In this document: positions 58,272 to 64,000 of the stretch, piece after piece
Layout of the letters: each line of letters begins with the position of its first letter
How positions within the stretch are numbered: position 1 is the stretch's first letter
Source of the DNA: Morganella morganii
GTDB taxonomy: Bacteria; Pseudomonadota; Gammaproteobacteria; Enterobacterales; Enterobacteriaceae
Reading direction: 5' to 3'
DNA: 64,000 bases
Assembly (NCBI RefSeq): GCF_003996855.1
Contig: NZ_NRQY01000001.1
Location: 169,517 to 233,516, forward strand
The notes under the pieces: model-generated
Told to the model about the DNA's origin: nothing
Databases searched by the model: none
What the model saw: the letters and a program-made list of their open reading frames with translations, nothing else
Translations under genes and position numbers: made by a program

Positions 58272-59633
58272 TTACACTGCCGGACTTTCCTTTTTCGGAT
58301 GATAGCCGTTAAAGAACACGTTCAGTACTACCGCGCTGACGGTGGCCAGCAGTATCCCGCTGTGCAGCAGCGGCTGTAAGAACATCGGCAGTTTGGCAAA
58401 GAAATTACCGGAGAGTGTCGGTGTCAGCCCGACCCCCAGACTAATTGCCACAATATAGAGATTGTAACTGTTGCCGCTGTAGTCAACACGGGACAGAATG
58501 CGTATCCCGGTCGCCAGTACCATACCGAACATCACCAGCCCTGCCCCGCCGAGCACAAACTGCGGAATAGAAGCTATCACCACCGCCATTTTCGGCAGCA
58601 GACCAAAGATGATCAGGATAAACCCGGAAACCACACATACCCAGCGGCTGTGCACTTTTGTCACCCCCACCAGTCCGACGTTCTGGGAAAAGGAGGTATG
58701 CGGAAAACTGTTAAACAGGCCGCCGATAATTGTCCCGATCCCGTCCACCCGCAGTCCGCGTACAATATCGTCTTTTCCGACCGGGCGGCCGACAATTTCC
58801 CCGAGCGCCAGAAACATCCCCATCGATTCAATAAAAACGATCAGCAGCACCACGCTGAGGGTGATAATGGAGATCGGCTCAAACGTCGGTGTTCCCAACG
58901 CCATCGGGGTAACCAGTTTAAACCAGGGCGCATCCGCATAGCCGTCAAAACTGACCTCATTGCACATCAGCGACAACACAAAACCAAAGATAATCCCCAG
59001 TAATACCGAGATATTACAGAGAAAGCCCTTACAGAATTTAGTGATAAACAGGATAGATAACAGAACGGCAAATGAGATACCGAGGTAGAGCGGGTGACCA
59101 TATTCCGGGTTACCTTTACCGCCCGCTGCCCAGTCGATCCCCACCTGCATGATACTTAATCCGATGGAGGTAATCACAATACCGGTAACCATATTGGGAA
59201 AAAGCGGCATCAGCTTCCCCATCAACGGTACTATCAGTGTTGTCAGTACCCCCGCAGCAATAGTCGCCCCGAAAATCCCCATCAGGCCGATATCCGGGTT
59301 GGCGCCGATAGCCAGCATCGGTGTCACCGCCGCGAACGTAACAGACATAATTACCGGCAGACGGATACCGGCAAATTTTCCGATACCGATACACTGCAAC
59401 AGTGTCACGATACCACAGCAAAACAAATCCGAACTGATAAGCAGTGTCACCACTTCCTTGCTCAGCCCCAGCCGGTCACCGATAACCAGCGGTACGGCCA
59501 CCGCACCGGCATACATTACCAGCACGTGCTGTAATCCCAGCATCATCAGTTTTCCCGCAGGCAATATTTCTTCAACTTCGTCAATAACGGGCTTAACCGG
59601 TTCCTGTGCTTGATCCACACTATGATTGCTCAT
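58272..59633 (-). CDS. uacT: Uric acid permease UacT-like (NCS2)
   Basis: 453 residues from ATG 59633 (MSNHSVDQAQEPVK), with AAGGGAG 8 nt upstream; the longer frame is unsupported. NCS2 signature FSQNVGLVGVTKVHSRWVCVVSG and substrate helix VFIESMGMFLALGEIVGRPV. The stretch FVLGGAGLVMFGMVLATGIRILSR is nearly that of E. coli UacT (YgfU). The leader is unusually palindromic. Together with xanQ and aegA it points to use of xanthine and urate. Confidence 0.9.
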   Translation of the reverse strand: MSNHSVDQAQEPVKPVIDEVEEILPAGKLMMLGLQHVLVMYAGAVAVPLVIGDRLGLSKEVVTLLISSDLFCCGIVTLLQCIGIGKFAGIRLPVIMSVTFAAVTPMLAIGANPDIGLMGIFGATIAAGVLTTLIVPLMGKLMPLFPNMVTGIVITSIGLSIMQVGIDWAAGGKGNPEYGHPLYLGISFAVLLSILFITKFCKGFLCNISVLLGIIFGFVLSLMCNEVSFDGYADAPWFKLVTPMALGTPTFEPISIITLSVVLLIVFIESMGMFLALGEIVGRPVGKDDIVRGLRVDGIGTIIGGLFNSFPHTSFSQNVGLVGVTKVHSRWVCVVSGFILIIFGLLPKMAVVIASIPQFVLGGAGLVMFGMVLATGIRILSRVDYSGNSYNLYIVAISLGVGLTPTLSGNFFAKLPMFLQPLLHSGILLATVSAVVLNVFFNGYHPKKESPAV

Positions 59634-59652
59634 GAAACAGACTCCCTTACAA

Positions 59653-59741
59653 CCGGGGATCCCCGGCTTCGATTCGAAGATCTCGGAAAAATGACCCCTG
59701 GCGTCAGGGTGTCTCACTATGATGACGAACCCAGCCTGGGT
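59653..59741 (-). promoter_or_regulatory. uacT leader with four perfect palindromes
   Basis: CCGGGGATCCCCGG (59653-59666), CTTCGA-T-TCGAAG (59667-59679), CCCTG-GCGT-CAGGG (59696-59709) and ACCCAG-C-CTGGGT (59729-59741). The first ends about 8 bp from the uacT Shine-Dalgarno. Structured leader, attenuator or operator cluster; I cannot assign it to a known riboswitch. Confidence 0.5.
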
Positions 59742-60001
59742 ATCTGTTCATCATTTAAACAACTGAGCAAAATCCAGACCAACGCGATTTTCCGTCAGCA
59801 TAAATGCTGTTTTTCGTGACAGAATTCTGGTTTTTTGACGTACTTCTCCCTTAAAAAAGAGATACCCGCCGCATTTTTATAGTACCCGCAAAATGTAATT
59901 TTTCAGGCCACACGGCATAACAATCGATTGCCTTCTCAATTTAATAATCCCGGTTATCACATTGATAGCCGCGTATCACCGGGTATTTCCGGCACCACAT
60001 A
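59742..60001. other. Intergenic region upstream of the uacT leader, no gene seen
   Basis: About 260 bp, continuing the long gap before the BapA-like gene. It should contain the uacT promoter on the minus strand. I see no ORF with a ribosome binding site. Confidence 0.4.
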
Positions 60002-60043
60002 ATAAAACGGGCCGCCGGTCATATGACCGGCGGCCCGTTTTAT
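60002..60043. terminator. 42-bp perfect palindrome, bidirectional terminator
   Basis: ATAAAACGGGCCGCCGGTCA and its exact complement meet at the centre, flanked by A- and T-runs built into the palindrome. It lies 15 bp after the stop of the BapA-like gene. Confidence 0.85.
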
Positions 60044-60058
60044 ATGCTGTTCAGCGGA

Positions 60059-61246
60059 TCAGAACAGCGTGGTCTGCATTTCTGTTAATGCAGCCAGATC
60101 CGGATTCACCATATCATGCGCCGTAAATTCCGCAGACGGTTGCTGATAATCCGGTGTACTGACAACTGTACTGTGATTATCCGCCGGTGTGTCCTGCTCC
60201 GGTAACCGGCTCAGCAGCTTATCCAGATTCAGGGAACCATCATGAGCAGAGAGAAGCCCGGTTGCGGCCAGTGCGGCGATATCCTCAGCGCCCGGCAACA
60301 CAGGCGATTCTGCGCTTTCATCCTGACCGGCAACGTCACAGTAAATGCTAAACGGATCAGATTCCCCGCCGCTCACACCGTTACCTTCAACGCGCGCAGT
60401 GTAATGGTAAGTCTGCCCCTGTTCAAAATTGCCGGTGTCATCATTAAACGTCCATTTACCGTCACCTTCCGCAGTGGCATACCCCACCGTATTGCCGTCA
60501 CGGGAAATAACCACCACCTGGCCTTCCGTCAGCACACTGTCAAGATGCCCGCTCAATACCGGTGTCATTGCTGACAGATTTTCAGGATCTGCCTCAGCGG
60601 AATCCGCAACATCATTAATGATAGCAGCCGCGGCGGTATCAGACTGTACATCTGTATTCTCCTGACCATCCGCGGCAGTATTACCATTGTCTTTATCATC
60701 TGTCCCGGTATTACCGTTATCTTTATTATCCGGGGATGAATCATTATTTTTATGATCATCACCTGAATTATTATTTTTAGCGATAGCCGCAGCGGTTCCC
60801 CCGGCAACAGCCAGACCTAAGAAGGTCAGCAATTCCCAGCTGAGGCCGGATGATTCCCAGGTAATCGGCGCCAGCAATTTTTCACCCGGCTGCTGAACTG
60901 CCGCCTGTTTATCCGCCATACTACCGATATTGTCATGTTCCACCGCAGACTGCGGCGTATAATCATGCACCTGCTTATCTGCTGCTTCACCGATGATCTG
61001 ACCGGGAACCAGATAATAGTCTTCAATCACCACCGACGGTTCCTCTTCCCCCATCAGAAATAATTTCAGATTATTACCATCACGGATCATGATCGCTTTC
61101 TGAGGTGCAGAGCCGGTTTGTTTATCGACCAGCACATAATCCGCTCCCGGAACAGCTTTCAGCACGTTAACCCCGCCTTTGACCGAGGTATCTGCTTTTT
61201 TTGTCACACGTGTTGCTTTATCAACAACACCGATAACGATAGGCAT
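60059..61246 (-). CDS. Short BapA-type prefix-domain surface/secreted protein
   Basis: 395 residues. The N-terminal region (MPIVIGVVDKATRV..., GEEEPSVVIEDYYLVPGQIIGE) is the prefix-like domain of BapA-family type I-secreted adhesins. Next are a hydrophobic Gly/Ala helix (WELLTFLGLAVAGGTAAAIA, about 135-155), an Asp/Asn-rich spacer (about 157-200) and one bacterial Ig-like domain (TPVLSGHLDSVLTEGQVVVISRDG). The C-terminal tail ends LTEMQTTLF. BapA proteins normally have many Ig repeats and RTX-type ends; this one has a single repeat. No secretion ABC genes are nearby. Function not inferred beyond surface association. Confidence 0.75.
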   Translation of the reverse strand: MPIVIGVVDKATRVTKKADTSVKGGVNVLKAVPGADYVLVDKQTGSAPQKAIMIRDGNNLKLFLMGEEEPSVVIEDYYLVPGQIIGEAADKQVHDYTPQSAVEHDNIGSMADKQAAVQQPGEKLLAPITWESSGLSWELLTFLGLAVAGGTAAAIAKNNNSGDDHKNNDSSPDNKDNGNTGTDDKDNGNTAADGQENTDVQSDTAAAAIINDVADSAEADPENLSAMTPVLSGHLDSVLTEGQVVVISRDGNTVGYATAEGDGKWTFNDDTGNFEQGQTYHYTARVEGNGVSGGESDPFSIYCDVAGQDESAESPVLPGAEDIAALAATGLLSAHDGSLNLDKLLSRLPEQDTPADNHSTVVSTPDYQQPSAEFTAHDMVNPDLAALTEMQTTLF

Positions 61247-61624
61247 GTTACATAACTCCTGTGTATAAAATGAAGCAGGTGCCCACCGGATATATTTCAG
61301 AATAATAAATTCTGCTTAATCCCTGACCCGGGAATTACCCTGAATCATTATCCGGAAATGAAAATATTACTTTCATCACCAATGAAAAAGAACGCGCAAT
61401 TCAATAAATATGAAATATTATATCATTAACAGATATTTACGACATATAACACCACTGATAAATAACAGTGTGTACTTTAAAGGACAACATTATCAGGACT
61501 TATCTTATAATCCTGTAACATTCCGTAAGCCATTTTTATTCCCGCTGATATAGTGATAGCATTCAGAATAATAAATTTCTGAAAAGAGACCTCATTACCC
61601 TCTGAATATCCCGGTGATAACATT
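61247..61624. other. AT-rich intergenic region, no gene seen
   Basis: About 380 bp between the divergent BapA-like and FkbM genes. No operator or small ORF stands out. Confidence 0.45.
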
Positions 61625-62475
61625 ATGGAAAATAAAGAATTACCTGAATTTGATATCTGTAAAACCAGTGGTGATCACCGGTTTCTGCTGACTTCCGGCC
61701 CTGATTACATCAGCAATATATTACGCGGAGGGGCACTCTGGGGAGCAAAAAAAATCAATATCAGCCAGCGCCTGCTGGAATTTGTGGCTGCTCCGGTTAT
61801 TTATGATATTGGTGCCAATATTATGATATTGGTGCCAATATCGGCTCCTGGACAATCCCGGTAGGTAACTATTTTCAGCACCGCAACGGTATTGTTTACT
61901 CTTTTGAACCTCAGCGTCAGGTATATAATCAGCTCTGCGGTAATATTTTTCTGAACAAACTGAAAAATTGTTATACCTTTAATAGTGCAATCGGTGACTA
62001 TGATGGTGAGATTGATGTGCCAATCTTTGATCCGCTTACTGATAGTAATCTGGGTGCGGTCTCTCTTGATAAAACAGTATTCAGTGAACAGAGAGCCGGC
62101 GCAGTACCACCAACAGAAAAAAGAACAATCAATACACTGGATACACTGAATATGCCGCATGCCAGTCTGCTGAAAATAGATGTCCAGGGTATGGAAGCAG
62201 ACGTTCTGAACGGCGGTAAAAAATGGATACAGGCATCCGGTTACCCTTATATTATTTTTTCAACCTGGGGGGATTATATGAAATCCACCATAGAGAAAAA
62301 TAAACAGGTATTTTCTCTGTTACAGGATGAAATGGGGTATGAACTGATTCAGATTGATAATTTCTATGTCGCACAACATAAGAGTAATGAAGGCGGAAAA
62401 CTGGTGATGACCCCAAATGGATATATTGTAAAACGGGAAACATCACAGTTTGGTATGGATTTTTTAAGTTTCTGA
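61625..62475 (+). pseudogene. FkbM-family methyltransferase, disrupted by a 20-bp tandem duplication
   Basis: The frame from ATG 61625 reads into the SAM-binding motif VIYDIGANI, then is shifted by a 20-bp duplication and stops at 61864. Removing one copy gives VIYDIGANIGSWTIPVG and an open frame to 62475 (276 residues). This has FEPQRQVYNQLCGN, DVPIFDPLTDSNLGAVSL, LLKIDVQGMEADVLNGG and a C-terminal domain, the whole FkbM fold. FkbM enzymes O-methylate sugars or other metabolites; the substrate is unknown. The disruption is exactly reversible by slippage. Confidence 0.85.
61801..61840. repeat. Exact 20-bp tandem duplication
   Basis: TTATGATATTGGTGCCAATA occurs twice without a mismatch. Each unit contains the inverted repeat ATATTGG-TG-CCAATA(T), which favours slipped-strand replication. 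Confidence 0.97.
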
Positions 62476-62505
62476 CATTATTTATATTTTTATATGACAG
62501 GAAAT

Positions 62506-62531
62506 AAAAAGGAAGCCATAGCTTCCTTTTT
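62506..62531. terminator. Bidirectional terminator between fkbM and tssE
   Basis: AAAAAGGAAGC-CATA-GCTTCCTTTTT. Confidence 0.88.
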
Positions 62532-62534
62532 ATT

Positions 62535-63029
62535 TTACCGGTAACTCAGACTAACCTGCTGGGTTTCCATATCATAAGAACCCTTAATACGCAGATCCAG
62601 CGGATACGGGTCCCAGTAAATTAGTGTTCTTATTTCAAAAACAATGATGCCATATTGCGCATACTGGTCTTTTCCCGCCAAAGGGGTAATAACCAGTGAT
62701 TCAGGAATAATCCTGCTTTCAAAACGCAAAATAGCCCGCCGTATTTTTTCCTCAACCTGTTCCCAGCCCAGTTGTCTGGCATACGCGCCGGTTAACGGCG
62801 CAATACCATAATTAATCACTGAGTCGACAACCGGCGATTTACTGTAACGCTGTAACTCTCCTTCCGTATTTTCAGTACTGAAAATAGTCAGGAGATCGCG
62901 CAATATAACCTCACGCATTTTACGCGAATCGAAATAAAATTTATCGACAGGCTCACGCCGCTCTTTCGGATGATCATCAATCAACCGGTCGAGCAATGCA
63001 GGCATATATTGCTTTTTGTTATCCTGCAT
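62535..63029 (-). CDS. tssE: Type VI secretion baseplate subunit TssE
   Basis: 164 residues, gp25-like. LRDLLTIFSTENTEGELQRYSKSPVVDSVINYGIAPLTG and EKIRRAILRFESRIIPESLVI are the characteristic segments, the second carrying the conserved I.FE.R. The protein is a wedge component of the T6SS baseplate. It overlaps tagJ by 11 bp. Confidence 0.93.
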   Translation of the reverse strand: MQDNKKQYMPALLDRLIDDHPKERREPVDKFYFDSRKMREVILRDLLTIFSTENTEGELQRYSKSPVVDSVINYGIAPLTGAYARQLGWEQVEEKIRRAILRFESRIIPESLVITPLAGKDQYAQYGIIVFEIRTLIYWDPYPLDLRIKGSYDMETQQVSLSYR

Positions 63030-63849
63030 GTTCAGTTTCAGCGCCGGTCGTTGTCATGGAAACCTTATTCAGTTCAGATAACGGATATTCTCCCTGATCT
63101 GTAATGACCATTTTTCCGCCTTTCCCTGTCAGGAAATACTCTGAAACCTGCTCCCACTGAGTTTCAAAGCCCAGCTTAATTTTATCACTGTCAGTATCAC
63201 GGACAGGATAACGGGCCGGAATATAGCCGTAAAAAATATCATTTTTTACTTTAACCTGAGCGTGAATCCAAACTAAATCCAGCAAATCGCGCGGTTTAAC
63301 AATATTAATGGTTTCAATATCCGCAAACGGAACCCAGCGGTAACCACCGGCAACAATAAACTCGCAGATAGGCCCCAGACGACTGTCATTATCTGCCATC
63401 CAGGCGAAATCACCGATTTTTTCACCACTGCCGCCGGCTGCCGGTGCATTTTCAAAGGCCTGTAAACGCAGTGCTTCTGATTTATCCGGTTTATTCTCAA
63501 TCAGTAATTTATTCGCTTCCCAGACTGATTGCATCCACTCCGGTAATTCCTGTTGCAGCGTTACCGGCTCGCGTTTTCCTTTCAGGATTTCTTCACGCAG
63601 AATTTCACTGAACACCAGGTTTTTATACAATTCAAGTTGCTTGTCATCATTGTGGCCATCAATTAATGACCAGGTTTCAAGCTGAATCATTGCTTTTTCC
63701 CAGTAACCTTTCAGGCAACACAATTTAAATAAAGTCTCGCGAATAACTAAATCATTCGGCTTTTGTTTTACCTTATTAAGGGTTTCATCAAAAAATTCAT
63801 CCAGCGATGAGTTGGCAAGAATATCAGAGAGTTTTTGTGTTGTGGACAT
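63019..63849 (-). CDS. tagJ: Type VI secretion accessory protein TagJ (ImpE family)
   Basis: 276 residues. A TPR-like helical N-terminus (NKVKQKPNDLVIRETLFKLCCLKGYWEKAMIQLETWSLID) precedes the ImpE domain (GYRWVPFADIETINIVKPRDLLDLVWIHAQVKV, YIPARYP). TagJ binds the sheath protein TssB in some T6SS and modulates sheath recycling. AAGGA precedes the ATG. Neighbouring T6SS genes should continue to the right of the window. Confidence 0.9.
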   Translation of the reverse strand: MSTTQKLSDILANSSLDEFFDETLNKVKQKPNDLVIRETLFKLCCLKGYWEKAMIQLETWSLIDGHNDDKQLELYKNLVFSEILREEILKGKREPVTLQQELPEWMQSVWEANKLLIENKPDKSEALRLQAFENAPAAGGSGEKIGDFAWMADNDSRLGPICEFIVAGGYRWVPFADIETINIVKPRDLLDLVWIHAQVKVKNDIFYGYIPARYPVRDTDSDKIKLGFETQWEQVSEYFLTGKGGKMVITDQGEYPLSELNKVSMTTTGAETEHAG

Positions 63850-63867
63850 TTCAAAATCCTTAATTAA

Positions 63868-64000
63868 TTATAAACGACTGTCTAAGCCTAATTTATAGAG
63901 TTCCTTCGAAACAAGTGAGGAAACAGAGTCTTTTGCGTACGGAATAATTCCATTCGGTGCAAGCATTCTCAGAATGTCATAATCCTCATGTTCATCCTAG
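63868..64000 (-). CDS. 3' end of an unidentified gene upstream of tagJ (partial)
   Basis: The last 43 codons are in frame to TAA 63868-63870; the visible C-terminus includes DYDILRMLAPNGIIPYAKDS and ends KLGLDSRL. I do not recognise it. Its position 18 bp before tagJ makes a T6SS component or effector likely. Confidence 0.55.

Overview
The window reads as chromosome of an enteric gammaproteobacterium, most likely Morganellaceae and probably Morganella. The gene families are enterobacterial (rimO, yceJI, yhiI-rbbA-yhhJ, psuK-psuG-psuT, xanQ, uacT, gss, zinT, aga genes). A MrpJ-type HTH regulator, ERIC-like repeats and moderate GC content in the coding regions fit Morganella better than the AT-rich Proteus and Providencia. 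The genus call is inference. No tRNA, rRNA, phage, insertion sequence or CRISPR array was seen.

Layout. 1-6.8 kb (minus strand): the 5' end of a Haemophilus-type tehB behind an NsrR box, a secreted choloylglycine-hydrolase-family enzyme, an EmrAB efflux pair, an unknown anchored protein, and yceJ-yceI. 7.1-8.5 kb: a 25-codon small-protein gene with its own promoter and terminator, a family 2 glycosyltransferase and a MrpJ-like regulator. 8.9-14.9 kb: mtnK-mtnA-class II aldolase (the DHAP-shunt route for methylthioribose/5-deoxyribose salvage), a Fur-box lipoprotein, and a SorC-family regulator translationally coupled to rimO. 15.3-20.6 kb: yhiI-rbbA-yhhJ and a PTS IIB-like protein lacking its cysteine. 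20.7-29.1 kb: palindromic repeats, then a divergent pentose/pentitol locus (LacI regulator, D-lyxose isomerase; polyol dehydrogenase, xylulokinase, sugar ABC importer) with two near-identical palindromic operators.

29.3-34.3 kb: a frame-broken DUF2786 protein, a LysR / ThDP-decarboxylase divergent pair, and a frame-broken secreted two-repeat protein. 34.4-42.7 kb: a complete N-acetylgalactosamine (aga) regulon with AgaR-type operators. 42.9-45.6 kb: malX-malY without malI. 45.6-47.2 kb: a long AT-rich gap whose minus strand encodes what I read as a CsrB/RsmB-family regulatory RNA (about 16 GGA motifs, many in hairpin loops, ending in a strong terminator); the same gap holds a near-perfect UvrY/GacA-type palindrome upstream of xanQ. 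47.2-59.7 kb: purine and nucleoside metabolism (xanQ, an AegA-family oxidoreductase, psuT-psuG-psuK, uacT with a highly palindromic leader), a Zur-controlled rpmE2-rpmJ2-zinT operon, and gss broken at a homopolymer. 60-64 kb: a short BapA-type N-terminal-domain protein, an FkbM methyltransferase gene broken by an exact 20-bp tandem duplication, and part of a type VI secretion cluster (tssE, tagJ).

Two themes stand out. Several operons carry recognisable operators (NsrR, Fur, Zur, AgaR, CRP, LacI-type, UvrY-type). Four genes are broken by small indels, two in homopolymers and one by a tandem duplication, which means either phase-variable or decaying loci or assembly errors; resequencing would separate these.
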